DNA from: CAZAKZ01 sp964485695
Lineage (GTDB): Bacteria; Planctomycetota; JAFGQW01
Assembly (NCBI GenBank): GCA_964485695.1
Contig: CAZAKZ010000044.1
Span: 1-37,187 of the forward strand
Direction: 5' to 3'
Length of the DNA: 37,187 nt
Of this stretch, positions 1 through 7,556 are shown in pieces. A program made the position numbers and the translations under genes. How positions within the stretch are numbered: the stretch's first letter is position 1; every line of letters begins with the position of its first letter. The notes under the pieces are model-generated. The model made no database searches. It was not told the origin of the DNA and saw only the letters and a program-made list of their open reading frames with translations.

Positions 1-423
1 CTGGCTCGCTACACACATCGGGTGGCCGTGGACAATCGACGGCTGATCTCCCTAAAGGACGGGGAAGTCACATTCAGGTGGAAAGACTACACCACCGGCC
101 TGACGCGCCGCATGGCCCTCGACGCCGTCGAGTTCATGAGGCGGTTTCTCCTGCACGTCTTGCCTTCCGGCTTCGTCCGTATCCGTCAATACGGCTTTCT
201 TTCCAACGGCGTGCGCAAGCGAAAGCTCGAGCACATCCGGACGTTGCTTTCCAAGTCGTCGGAAATGGATGAGAAAATGACTGCCCTCGTCCAATCGGCG
301 ACGGAACCGTGCAGCGATCTGTGTCCGAAGTGCAAACGCGGCCGACTCCTTGTCACGGAGATCTTTAAGCCAGGATTTGAACTACCCGGGGAGCTGCTTC
401 TTATGACGTTGAATACGACGTAG
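1..423 (+). CDS. IS91-family transposase, C-terminal part (cut by window edge)
   Basis: The reading frame is open from base 1 (LARYTHRVAVDNRRLISL...) to TAG at 421-423, so only the 3' end is present. The stretch ARYTHRVAVDNRRL, then VTFRWKDYTTG and EFMRRFLLHVLPSGFVRIRQYGFLSNGVR, is the recognisable C-terminal region of the Y2/HUH 'putative transposase' proteins of the IS91 family, which move by rolling-circle transposition. A cysteine cluster (CSDLCPKCKRG) near the end resembles the short metal-binding motif some members carry there. The catalytic tyrosines and HUH motif would lie upstream, outside the window, so activity cannot be judged. GTG at 22 is an internal codon, not the start. Family assignment is quite sure; completeness is unknown. 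Confidence 0.85.
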   Translation: MARYTHRVAVDNRRLISLKDGEVTFRWKDYTTGLTRRMALDAVEFMRRFLLHVLPSGFVRIRQYGFLSNGVRKRKLEHIRTLLSKSSEMDEKMTALVQSATEPCSDLCPKCKRGRLLVTEIFKPGFELPGELLLMTLNTT

Positions 424-857
424 ATTGGTTGTTCGTGAACTTGCCATTTTACCGCTGACCGTCCAGGGTTCGTACTGATGCCGCCAAGAAGACTCTTTCA
501 CACGGAAAACGCCCCGTTCATGCCGCCTATTCCTTCAACTTCGGAAGTCTCAGGGGGGATAACCAGGGTGGGTTGCGTGTCCCATCTCCCATCAGAGCCT
601 ATTCCTCATCAACAATCCCCATAGGCTCCCGCAAAGGCGGTTCAGTTCAAAGGAATTCTATCCAAAGTGCTCAGGATCAAGTCGTTAGAAACGTGTCCAC
701 CCTCAGCCCTGAGCACTCCGGATAGAATCCTCTTCATTCATTGCGGGTGGATGAGTCGGTTTTGACTCCTTCACCTCTGATGAAATTCGGAGATGCACGC
801 CGGATCGGTCAATCCTCTTTGTGTTCACACCCTGAGGACGTGGTTTGATGCACGCAT
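424..857. other. Non-coding stretch after IS91 transposase; probable IS right end
   Basis: No convincing gene is seen in these 434 bases. The left part has a different base composition from the flanking genes and probably belongs to the IS91-type element. A small hairpin, CCGC-aaag-GCGG at 629-640, close to a GTTC (640-643) resembles the hairpin plus GTTC found near IS91-family termini, but I cannot fix the element's end. A long inverted repeat (652-674/708-730) follows. At 770-786 there is TTCACCTCTGATGAAAT, matching 16/17 bases at 14064-14080 beside hairpin repeat B. The helicase gene ends at 858 on the opposite strand. Confidence 0.5.
652..730. repeat. Inverted repeat, 22-bp arms, beside the IS91 remnant
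   Basis: The left arm is 653-674 and the right arm 709-730. The reverse complement of the right arm reads GGATTCTATCCGGAGTGCTC.., against GAATTCTATCCAAAGTGCTC.. on the left: 19 of 22 positions agree. The arms are separated by 34 bp that I do not recognise. The structure could be the terminal inverted repeats of a very small non-autonomous element, a bidirectional terminator for the helicase gene, or an IS-linked remnant. Confidence 0.55.
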
Positions 858-2795
858 TCAGGCGGTGAGCTGCTTCTCGGCGTCCACCTCGTCGCGGTTC
901 AGGAGGTAGGCGGCGAGATCCAGGCGTTCCAGGAGTTCGTGGGCGCCCAGGCCCTGGAGCGCCTTCTTGAACTGCCGGATGACCTGGAGGGTGAGGCGGA
1001 AGTAGCGCACGATGTCGCCCTGGGCCACGTCCGTCAGCCGGCCGAGGTCGTCCAGGGAGGCGCCCCGGGCCCAGGCCTCCAGCGGTTTGGAGAGCCCCCA
1101 CTCGAGGCCCCGGGACTCGGTCCACACCTTCAGGGCGCGCTCGATCTTGAAGAAGCGCTCCAGGATCTTCTCGGCCGCGTCCTTGCGCTCACCCAGCTTC
1201 TTCACGCGCCGGATGGCCGTGGGCTCGCCGCGGCGGGGCTCGAACACGATGGCGGCCAGGACCAGGAGGATGTCGATCTCGTCCAGACCGCGGAAGAATC
1301 CGTAGTCGAAGAGCTCGGCCAGCTGCACCTCGAAGCCGTAGATGCGCGAGGCGAACCGCCCCTTGTCGGTGAGGAGCTCCTCGTCGATGTAGCCGGCCTT
1401 CCGGAGCACGTTCAGGCGACACCCCAGGAGCCTGCGGTCACGGCGCCACGGTTTGCCGCGGCTCTGGAAGCTCTTGAAACTCCTGTCGTAGGCCTCGAAG
1501 ATGCCCTCACCCACCCGTTCGTGGAGGTTCAGGATGGCCGAGTATCCCAGGTTGAACTTGCTCAGCACCGGCTCCAGGTCCCCGTAGATCATGGCCCGGG
1601 TGCGGCCGGGATGGTCGCGGTTGGGGTCCAGGCAGGTGACCACCAGCCCTTCCCTGTCCATGCCCTGGCGGCCGGCCCGGCCCGCCATCTGGTTGTAGGC
1701 CACGCAGCTCATGACGTCGAAGCTCACGCCGTCGAACTTGAACATGGAGTTGAACACCACGGTCCGGGCCGGCATGTTGACGCCCAGAGCAAAGGTCTCG
1801 GTGGTGAACAGGAGCTTGATGAGGCCGGCGGTGAACAGGCTCTCCACGATCTCCTTGAACGACGGGAGCATGCCCGCGTGGTGGAAGGCGATGCCGCGGC
1901 CCACGAGGTTCTTCAGCCGACCCGTCTCCCGGACGCTCACCAGACCGTAGCGCCGCACGTGGTCCTCGAAGCTGGAGAGCGCCTTCTTGCGCTCGGCCGG
2001 GATCAGGAGCTTGCGGTAGGCGTTGTCCCGGGCCTTGAGCTCGCACTCGCGCCGGCTGAAGGAGAAGTAGAGGCAAGGCAGCAGCTTTCTCTGCTCCAGG
2101 ATGTCGATGACGTTCTGGCGTGGCCCCGATTTCTTTCGCCGCCCATGGCGGGGTCCCTTTCGCCCCTTGCGGCGGTCCTTGAATTCCCTCGGATCCAGGA
2201 GCCCCGCATCCGGGGAGAAGAGCTTGTGCTTCAGGGGAACGGGGCGTTCGTGTTCCCACAGGGTCTCCACGGGCGCGTCGCGCACCTGTTCCATCCAGGC
2301 CGCGAACTCGGCAATGTTGGGAATGGTGGCGCTCAGCCCCACGAACCGGATCTCCGGGGGCGCGAAGATGATGCTCTCCTCCCACACCGTGCCCCGGTCC
2401 GCGTCGTCCACGAAGTGGATCTCGTCCAGGACCACGAACTCGATGCCGGCGAGGCGCCCCGGATCCTCGAACAGGGTGTTGCGAAAGATCTCGGTGGTCA
2501 TGATGAGGACCGGGGCGCTGGGATTGAGGGTGACGTCGCCAGTCATGATGCCCACCTTGCCCGGATTCTCGGCCGAGAAGTCGCGGTACTTCTGGTTCGA
2601 AAGGGTCTTGATGGGCGAGGTGTAGATCAGGCGCCGGCCGGACTTCAGGGCCTTGTCGATGCAGTACTCGGCGATGAGGGTCTTGCCTGCACCGGTCGGC
2701 GCCGCCACGATGACCGACTTGTCGGCCTCGACGGCGGCGATGGCGTCTTCCTGGAACGGATAGAGGGCGAATCCCTTGTAGTGGATGCGGGGCAT
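858..2795 (-). CDS. Ski2-like (HelY/Mtr4-type) SF2 RNA helicase
   Basis: This is a 645-residue ATP-dependent SF2 helicase. In order it shows motif I APTGAGKT (residues 32-39), Ia TSPIKTLSNQK (~59-69), the Ski2-typical GIMTGDVTLNPSAPVLIMTTEIFRN, motif II DEIH (124-127), motif III SAT (155-157), a second RecA domain with TTETFALGVNMPARTVVF, and motif VI QMAGRAGRQG (~367-376). The C-terminal region (FASRIYGFEVQLAELFDYGFF...GDIVRYFRLTLQVIRQFKKAL) matches the DSHCT domain of Ski2/Mtr4/HelY proteins. Relatives unwind structured RNA and often feed exonucleases, so a role in RNA turnover is inferred. The start MPRIHYKGF was chosen because the upstream in-frame extension is low-complexity, runs through repeat A and has no Shine-Dalgarno. 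A TATAAT ends 7 nt before this ATG, suggesting a leaderless mRNA. Confidence 0.9.
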   Translation of the reverse strand: MPRIHYKGFALYPFQEDAIAAVEADKSVIVAAPTGAGKTLIAEYCIDKALKSGRRLIYTSPIKTLSNQKYRDFSAENPGKVGIMTGDVTLNPSAPVLIMTTEIFRNTLFEDPGRLAGIEFVVLDEIHFVDDADRGTVWEESIIFAPPEIRFVGLSATIPNIAEFAAWMEQVRDAPVETLWEHERPVPLKHKLFSPDAGLLDPREFKDRRKGRKGPRHGRRKKSGPRQNVIDILEQRKLLPCLYFSFSRRECELKARDNAYRKLLIPAERKKALSSFEDHVRRYGLVSVRETGRLKNLVGRGIAFHHAGMLPSFKEIVESLFTAGLIKLLFTTETFALGVNMPARTVVFNSMFKFDGVSFDVMSCVAYNQMAGRAGRQGMDREGLVVTCLDPNRDHPGRTRAMIYGDLEPVLSKFNLGYSAILNLHERVGEGIFEAYDRSFKSFQSRGKPWRRDRRLLGCRLNVLRKAGYIDEELLTDKGRFASRIYGFEVQLAELFDYGFFRGLDEIDILLVLAAIVFEPRRGEPTAIRRVKKLGERKDAAEKILERFFKIERALKVWTESRGLEWGLSKPLEAWARGASLDDLGRLTDVAQGDIVRYFRLTLQVIRQFKKALQGLGAHELLERLDLAAYLLNRDEVDAEKQLTA

Positions 2796-2802
2796 GGCCG
2801 GG

Positions 2803-2808
2803 ATTATA
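2803..2808 (-). promoter_or_regulatory. -10 box just upstream of helicase start (possible leaderless mRNA)
   Basis: A perfect TATAAT on the minus strand is followed by 7 nt (CCCGGCC) and then the helicase ATG at 2795. A transcript starting at the usual distance from this box would begin at or next to the A of the ATG. There is no Shine-Dalgarno and no good -35 hexamer. The box lies 34 bp beyond repeat A. Confidence 0.4.
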
Positions 2809-2841
2809 GCGAGAACTCTCGGCGATTCCCGCCTGCGCAGC

Positions 2842-2946
2842 AATTTCATCCAGGTTTTTTGAGCGCCAGCGCGCTCATTTAGCCGCCATGAAAACTTCAT
2901 GCGCCCTTTATGAGCGCGTTCCCGCTCATAAAGGGGGCATGAAATC
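2842..2946 (-). repeat. Hairpin repeat copy A, 105 bp (full length)
   Basis: Read on the minus strand this element starts GATTTCATG and ends ATGAAATT. It contains stem-loop 1 (ATGAGCG-GGAACG-CGCTCAT, extended by CCCTTT/AAAGGG), a central palindrome CATGAA-gtt-TTCATG, and stem-loop 2 (TGAGCGC-gctg-GCGCTCA). It aligns gaplessly with copy B (14091-14195) at 80 of 105 positions. It lies 6 nt after the stop codon of the GT-C-like gene (2953) and before the helicase gene, so it could end or process the upstream transcript. It has no coding capacity. Confidence 0.85.
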
Positions 2947-2952
2947 AGGCGG

Positions 2953-4929
2953 CTACCAGGGGACCAGGGCGAACCAGTCCACCTCGACGCGGAGTTCACC
3001 CTTGCCCGGACTCAGGGTCAGGGTGTCGACGAGTGCGTCCTCTCCCACCCAGCCCGTCTTCACCAGGTCCACGTGGTAGAGGTGCTGCTTGCCGTCCACC
3101 TTCACCTCGAAGCGCGCCAGCCGGTGGGTACCGCCCGGCGAGTAGTGGTGCGGCGTCCAGCGCAGGTTGGCAGAATCCACCTCCCGCCCGACGTCCTCCC
3201 TGGCCGGGGTCAGGCGCATCCGGATCTCCACGCCCCGGAATCGGCCCGGATCCAGGACCGGACCCCGCCACCTGAGCCGCCCTTTGCGGCCCTCCACCAC
3301 CCAGACGCCCCGGGCCCCGGCGGCCGTGGCCTTGCCCTCCGCCTCCCAGGTTCCCCGGATCCTGCGGCCCCCGGCCATGAGGACCACGACCCCGTCCGCC
3401 CCCTGGGCGCCGCTTCGCAGGGCCCGGGTGCGTTCTCGACCCACGAGGCGCTCGGGATTCCACTGCAGGAATCGCCCGCCCCGGTCCAGGGATCGGCGCA
3501 CGGCCTGGTACGAGGCCCTGCACCACGGAGCCCCCAGGCCCTGGGCCGCGGCCAGGCGGCGGTCCAGGAGCACCTCCAGGCTCCTCTGCATCTGGTTGGG
3601 TTCCATGACCAGGGCGCCGCGCCACCTCCAGGGCATGCCGGCCAACCACACCGAGGAGGTCTCGTCCAGGGGCGGCTCCAGCTCTTCCCCCCAGGCCCGG
3701 AAGGCGTTCACGATTTCGGTGGCCCGGATCCAGCTCTGGACGTGGATCTGCCCCACGCCCGCGTAGACCACGAACAGGAGAACCAGCGGCAGGCGCCCCT
3801 TCCTGGAGGCCAGGGCGGCCCAGGCAGCCAGGCCCAGGCCCAGGAACACCGGGTAGAGGTGGTACGCCTTGAGCAGATCCCGGCTCAGGTAGAAGTAGGG
3901 CAGGCTGGGCAGGAGGAGGGCGTAGCCCAGGGCCAGGCCGCCCAGGCCGTGACGAACCCGGTGCCGGGTCCGGAGGGTCCGGTCCCGGACCACGGCCCAC
4001 ACGAGCCACGCCTGCACCCCGATCAGGATGGCGGAGAGGAGCGCCACGCCGGCGGTGGATATCATGTCGCGGTTCAAGGGTAGCAGGCACCCCAGGGGCA
4101 GATCCACCAGGGCCTCTTTCACCATGCGGCCCGGGCCGAAGGGAAGAAAGAGGGTACCGTCCACGGGATCGTGATACCCGCCCAGATCCCCGAGGGTCCA
4201 GACCCGGAAGGCCAGGTAGGCCGCATCCAGGAGGATAAAGGGCAGGACGCCGAGGACGAGGCCGAGCAGGCCGCGGCGCCTCGGCCCCCAGAACAGGTCC
4301 AGGACCAGGATCATCCCGGGCACGGCGAGGGTGGATTCCTTGCACAGGAGGCCCAGGGCGTGGAACACCAGGGCCAGGCCCAAAGCGCCCCGGCCGCCCT
4401 GCCGCCTCCACCTAAGGTAGTAGAGCGCGGCCAGGAAGGTGAAGGCGGCTCCCAGGACCACGTATCGATCCGAGGTCCAGAACAGGGCACGGCCGGGCAG
4501 CGGGTGCAGGGCCAGCAGGGCCCCGGTCATCCAGGCCGCGGACCGGATCCCGGTCAGGGTGAGCACCAGCCGGGCGACCAGCAGGGTGGTCCCGGCATGG
4601 AGGCACAGATCCAAGAGGCGAAACGCCAGGGGATCGGCGCCGAACACGCCGTAGGTCAGGCCGTACGTGGTCTCCACCAGAGGCCTGTAGAACTCCTCCC
4701 CCGGCCTGGGCATCCACGCTTCCAGGACGCCCTCCCACACGCCGAGGAAACGAAAGGCGTGGAGGTAGTTGAACAGGTCGTCGTGGAGAAAGCCGACGCG
4801 CAGGATCTGGAGGTTGGGAACCACGGCCACGGCCGCCAGGACCGCGACCGCGCGCCAGCCCAGACGGGATGCCTGCGGCTGCATGCCGGGATTCACGGCC
4901 GAGGGGGGGGCGGAGGGAGACCGGGTCAT
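2953..4929 (-). CDS. Multi-pass membrane protein, GT-C glycosyltransferase-like
   Basis: This 658-residue protein has a first membrane helix at ~25-43 followed by a short loop with an acidic pair (GFLHDDLFNYL), typical of GT-C glycosyltransferases that use polyprenyl-phosphate sugars. Many hydrophobic segments follow to about residue 415 (ALLLPSLPYFYLS, LPLVLLFVVYAG). The last ~240 residues are soluble, ending with a beta-rich stretch (FRGVEIRMRLTPA...LRVEVDWFALVPW). The start ATG overlaps the stop of the upstream gene as ATGA, so the two are translationally coupled. A C8 tract at codons 7-9 could slip. The GT-C role is inferred from topology and the DD motif only; the sugar and acceptor are unknown. 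Confidence 0.65.
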   Translation of the reverse strand: MTRSPSAPPSAVNPGMQPQASRLGWRAVAVLAAVAVVPNLQILRVGFLHDDLFNYLHAFRFLGVWEGVLEAWMPRPGEEFYRPLVETTYGLTYGVFGADPLAFRLLDLCLHAGTTLLVARLVLTLTGIRSAAWMTGALLALHPLPGRALFWTSDRYVVLGAAFTFLAALYYLRWRRQGGRGALGLALVFHALGLLCKESTLAVPGMILVLDLFWGPRRRGLLGLVLGVLPFILLDAAYLAFRVWTLGDLGGYHDPVDGTLFLPFGPGRMVKEALVDLPLGCLLPLNRDMISTAGVALLSAILIGVQAWLVWAVVRDRTLRTRHRVRHGLGGLALGYALLLPSLPYFYLSRDLLKAYHLYPVFLGLGLAAWAALASRKGRLPLVLLFVVYAGVGQIHVQSWIRATEIVNAFRAWGEELEPPLDETSSVWLAGMPWRWRGALVMEPNQMQRSLEVLLDRRLAAAQGLGAPWCRASYQAVRRSLDRGGRFLQWNPERLVGRERTRALRSGAQGADGVVVLMAGGRRIRGTWEAEGKATAAGARGVWVVEGRKGRLRWRGPVLDPGRFRGVEIRMRLTPAREDVGREVDSANLRWTPHHYSPGGTHRLARFEVKVDGKQHLYHVDLVKTGWVGEDALVDTLTLSPGKGELRVEVDWFALVPW

Positions 4930-5873
4930 TGACCGGAAGGCACGAAGACCAGCTTGATCCCGGAGACCTCCCCGGCCTCGGGAAGCGTGACCTGCGCGGA
5001 GACAGGGGGAGGATTCCCGCCGGGCACCTCACCCACGATGAACTTCTGGCCCGGAAAGAGGCCCTGAACCAGGAAGATGCCGTCCTTGTCGCTGAGGCCG
5101 GCCTTTTCAAAATCCCCGCGGCTGCCGTCCTCCTTCCGGGCGAAGACCACGACGTGGACGCCGGAGAGTTTCTCGCCCGAGGGGGTCCGGGTTTCGCCGC
5201 TGATCACACCGCCGACCTTGAGTATGACCGTGCTTTCCGAATTTTCCTCGTCCGTGTGGATCACCTGGTTTTCAAACTTCACGGGCAGGTACGCGGGATG
5301 ATCGAACCGGAGCCGAAAGGTCTGGCCCTGGAGAACGGGTCCCACCCGGTAGTGCCCCTCCCTGTCGGTCTCCACCACCAGGGCGCCTCCGGCCTTGGCC
5401 GGCCGGACCACTTTGACCCGGACCGCGGGAACCGGAGCATTCATGTCCCGCGACAGGATTTTCCCCGTGAGGTAGAACTCGCGCACCAGGTGAAAGGGGG
5501 CGAGGGTGCTGGTCTTCCGGGCCACGGAGTGCTTCAGGCTCTGGCTCTGAAAGCCTTCCTTCTCCACCTGGATCACCACGCGGCGCTTCAGGAAATCCCC
5601 GTGGGTGAGCTCAAAGCCCCCGCATGCGTCCGTGGTGGTGGTGAGGCTCCCTACCCGGACGGTGGCACCCTGAAGGGGCGTGTCATCGGCGCCTTCCAGG
5701 ACCCGGCCCTTCAGGATCGCGGTGAAATCTCCACCGGCCAACCCCCCCCACCCGGGAAGCAGTCCGCCCTCCAACAGGAGAGCGACCCCGAGGGCGAGGA
5801 CCAGAAGTGGGGCGTAGTATCGAAGGCGGCGGAATCGTTTTTTTCTAGACTCACCAGGCTTCATCTGACTCAA
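4926..5873 (-). CDS. Membrane-anchored protein with carboxypeptidase-regulatory-like beta domains
   Basis: The protein has 315 residues. A basic N-terminus (KKRFRRLRYY) is followed by one hydrophobic helix (~20-40), so it is probably anchored with the rest outside the cytoplasm. Three repeats of the carboxypeptidase regulatory-like type follow: LKGRVLEGADDTPLQGATVRVGS..TTTDACGGFEL, LTGKILSRDMNAPVPAVRVKV..TDREGHYRVGPV and ISGETRTPSGEKLSGVHVVVFA..SDKDGIFLVQGL. Each shows G-x-V/I, a P-L/V-x-G/A-x-x-V core and a D-x-x-G-x-[FY] turn. These are beta-sandwich modules without enzymatic residues. It is the first gene of a coupled pair with the GT-C-like gene. The start is preceded by AGAAGG, rather far from the ATG; a second in-frame ATG lies 4 codons in. 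Confidence 0.75.
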   Translation of the reverse strand: MSQMKPGESRKKRFRRLRYYAPLLVLALGVALLLEGGLLPGWGGLAGGDFTAILKGRVLEGADDTPLQGATVRVGSLTTTTDACGGFELTHGDFLKRRVVIQVEKEGFQSQSLKHSVARKTSTLAPFHLVREFYLTGKILSRDMNAPVPAVRVKVVRPAKAGGALVVETDREGHYRVGPVLQGQTFRLRFDHPAYLPVKFENQVIHTDEENSESTVILKVGGVISGETRTPSGEKLSGVHVVVFARKEDGSRGDFEKAGLSDKDGIFLVQGLFPGQKFIVGEVPGGNPPPVSAQVTLPEAGEVSGIKLVFVPSGQ

Positions 5874-6205
5874 CCCATGTACCTTCTGCAGGGGTTCGAT
5901 ATGGAGGTCTATCGGTTCATAGGACCAGGGATCTGATCGGGAACTCGATTATACCGGGGATCGATTTCCAGGGTAGGATCGGATTCCAGGCCCGGGGCAG
6001 AACACGCCGGGCGCCTCTACTCCGTGTGGAGAAAGCCGTTATGCCTCCCCAGCAGCGGACAAACAGGGAAGATCTACCAGAAGCACCCAGGGGGGCCGCC
6101 GGCCTGTCAAGCATCGGCCCCTCCATTTCGATACCTTAACTGGTCTCTATCACGACCACTGAAACGAGTTCCAGGGCGACCTACCCTAGAGGGGACAGGA
6201 GTCTA
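5874..6205. other. Divergent intergenic region
   Basis: These 332 bases separate the minus-strand pair ending at 5873 from the plus-strand TPR gene. There is a TATAAT on the minus strand at 5948-5953, about 75 nt before the minus gene, with no clear -35. A Shine-Dalgarno AGGAG at 6197-6201 serves the plus gene. Short open frames here show no protein-like composition. No repeat or RNA gene was recognised. Confidence 0.4.
5948..5953 (-). promoter_or_regulatory. Candidate -10 box for the 5873-2953 operon
   Basis: A perfect TATAAT on the minus strand lies 75 nt upstream of the ATG at 5873. No convincing -35 hexamer is present 15-19 nt upstream, so it would need an activator or be a weak promoter. 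Confidence 0.35.
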
Positions 6206-7231
6206 TTGGGCATCTTGCACTGTATCTTGAAGCCGGACGCCTGGGTCCGTTGCTGCATTTTCGGGGCCTACCTGATCCTGGTCTATCATCCCGGCACCTA
6301 CCTCCAGATCCTGACCGGGCCCCACACCCTCGCCTATTCCCTGCCCTTTTTCCTGGCGGCTCTCCTGGTATTCGAGGCCTGGTACCATCGCTGGTCCGGA
6401 GCCGAGAAATTGAACCGGGCCGGGAACCTCTACAAAAAGGGTGCCCTTGATCCGGCCCGCAGTCTCCTGGACAAAGTGATCCAGGCCAACCGCCACCCCG
6501 GCGTGGCCTCCGGAGCCTGCAGCCTCCTGGCCACCATGGAGGTGGAAGCCGGACGTTTTGCCGAGGCCATGATCCACAGCCGAAAGGCCCGCGACCTCCT
6601 CGAGGATCGGGCCTCCAAGGCCAACCACCTCGCCCTCGAGGGGCTCATCAACCACTATCTGGGCCAGCCCCGGGAGTCCATCAGTCGCCTCAAGAGCGCC
6701 CGATCCATGCATCCCCGGGCCCCCTTGCACGGTCTCGTCCACCTGGTCCGGGCATCCCTGGTCCTCTTCCACGAGCAGGACGCCCGCAACGGACTCCTCT
6801 ATCTGGACAAGGCCGCGGCCGCCTCGAGCCATCCCTTCATCCGGCGCCAGCTTCCCGCGCTCCGGGCCCTGGCCCTGGCGGAAGCCGGACGCCTCGAGGA
6901 AGCCCGGACCCTCCTCGGCCGGACCCAGGATACGGTGGCGCTGAAGCCCTTCGTGGAGGGGCGCATCTTGCACCTCGAGGAAGACTTCGGCCCCACCATC
7001 CAGGCCTTTCAGAGGGCTCTGGAGAGGCTGGACGATTCCTTCATCCTCTACAAGACCGTGGCCCGGTACCACCTCGGAAAGGCCTTTTATCACCTCGGAC
7101 GCATCCAGGAAGGCTCCACCCAGCTCCATCAGGCGCTCCAGTCCACCCTGCCCAAGCCCTACCGGAAGCAGGTTCCGCTCCAGTTCCTGATCCACGAGGA
7201 CCACGAGGACCAGGAGGAGATCCACACCTGA
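6206..7231 (+). CDS. Membrane-anchored TPR-like repeat protein
   Basis: The protein has 341 residues. Two hydrophobic segments lie near the N-terminus (about 14-32 and 42-58), followed by a helical-repeat region of TPR character: LNRAGNLYKKGALDPARSLLDKVIQANRHPG, LLATMEVEAGRFAEAMIHSRKARDLL, LEGLINHYLGQPRESISRLKSARSMHP and YHLGKAFYHLGRIQEGSTQLHQALQ. TPR units act as protein-interaction scaffolds; the partner is unknown. The start is TTG with AGGAG at 6197-6201, four bases upstream, which is short but the best option. It ends in an acidic-histidine tail (HEDHEDQEEIHT). The tRNA-Ala gene follows 56 bp downstream. Confidence 0.7.
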   Translation: MGILHCILKPDAWVRCCIFGAYLILVYHPGTYLQILTGPHTLAYSLPFFLAALLVFEAWYHRWSGAEKLNRAGNLYKKGALDPARSLLDKVIQANRHPGVASGACSLLATMEVEAGRFAEAMIHSRKARDLLEDRASKANHLALEGLINHYLGQPRESISRLKSARSMHPRAPLHGLVHLVRASLVLFHEQDARNGLLYLDKAAAASSHPFIRRQLPALRALALAEAGRLEEARTLLGRTQDTVALKPFVEGRILHLEEDFGPTIQAFQRALERLDDSFILYKTVARYHLGKAFYHLGRIQEGSTQLHQALQSTLPKPYRKQVPLQFLIHEDHEDQEEIHT

Positions 7232-7247
7232 GGATTGAACCCCGGCC

Positions 7248-7275
7248 TTGAATTCTATCGGGGCTCGAATAACCT
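7248..7275 (+). promoter_or_regulatory. Candidate promoter for the tRNA genes
   Basis: TTGAAT (7248-7253), a 16-nt spacer and TAACCT (7270-7275) lie just upstream of tRNA-Ala. The -35 fits well and the -10 poorly. Readthrough from the TPR gene, whose stop is only 17 nt upstream, is the alternative. Confidence 0.3.
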
Positions 7276-7287
7276 TATGAAGCTCTC

Positions 7288-7363
7288 GGGCGATTAGCTC
7301 AGCTGGTAGAGCGCGGCGTTCGCAATGCCGAGGTCACGGGTTCAACTCCCGTATCGTCCACCA
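7288..7363 (+). tRNA. tRNA-Ala (anticodon CGC), CCA encoded
   Basis: The 76-nt cloverleaf has acceptor GGGCGAT paired with ATCGTCC, a GCTC/GAGC D-stem, anticodon stem CGGCG/TGCCG with loop TTCGCAA (anticodon CGC), and T-arm ACGGG-TTCAACT-CCCGT. Discriminator A is followed by genomic CCA. Acceptor position 3 pairs G with U70, the universal alanine identity element. It reads codon GCG. Confidence 0.97.
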
Positions 7364-7399
7364 GTGACGCCGGTCTCGGGAAGATCGAGACGGCGGCCC

Positions 7400-7474
7400 G
7401 CCCCCATAGCTCAGTGGATAGAGCACTGGTCTCCGGAACCAGAGGCGTAGGTTCGATCCCTACTGGGGGTACCA
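7400..7474 (+). tRNA. tRNA-Arg (anticodon CCG), CCA encoded
   Basis: The 75-nt cloverleaf has acceptor GCCCCCA/TGGGGGT (first pair is a G-U wobble), D-stem GCTC/GAGC, anticodon stem CTGGT/ACCAG with loop CTCCGGA (anticodon CCG), T-arm GTAGG-TTCGATC-CCTAC, discriminator A and genomic CCA. It decodes CGG. It lies 36 bp after tRNA-Ala, probably in the same transcript. Confidence 0.96.
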
Positions 7475-7528
7475 TGGATCATTCGCGGCTGGATTCGTTC
7501 CCGCCCAACCTATAGATTTAGTTCGGAG

Positions 7529-7556
7529 CCGGGCCCGTGTTACCGGGCCCGTGTTA
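7529..7556 (-). repeat. Perfect 2 x 14-bp tandem repeat over the pcnB stop codon
   Basis: Read on the minus strand, TAACACGGGCCCGG occurs twice back-to-back. The first TAA is the pcnB stop codon (7556-7554) and the second lies 14 nt on, in another frame. Each unit contains the palindrome CGGGCCCG. Confidence 0.9.

Noticed and set aside
939..2882. 647-residue open frame on the plus strand opposite the helicase
   Set aside because: It is an antisense shadow of a high-G+C gene; composition is Gly/Pro/His/Arg/Glu-rich with no family motifs, and the helicase motifs are on the minus strand.
858..2999. Longer helicase frame starting at 2999
   Set aside because: The extra 68 residues translate repeat A and part of the upstream gene's end; no ribosome site, and homology starts at MPRIHYKGF.
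7288..7474. tRNA genes as an integration (att) site
   Set aside because: No integrase gene and no direct repeat of a tRNA 3' end were found in the window.
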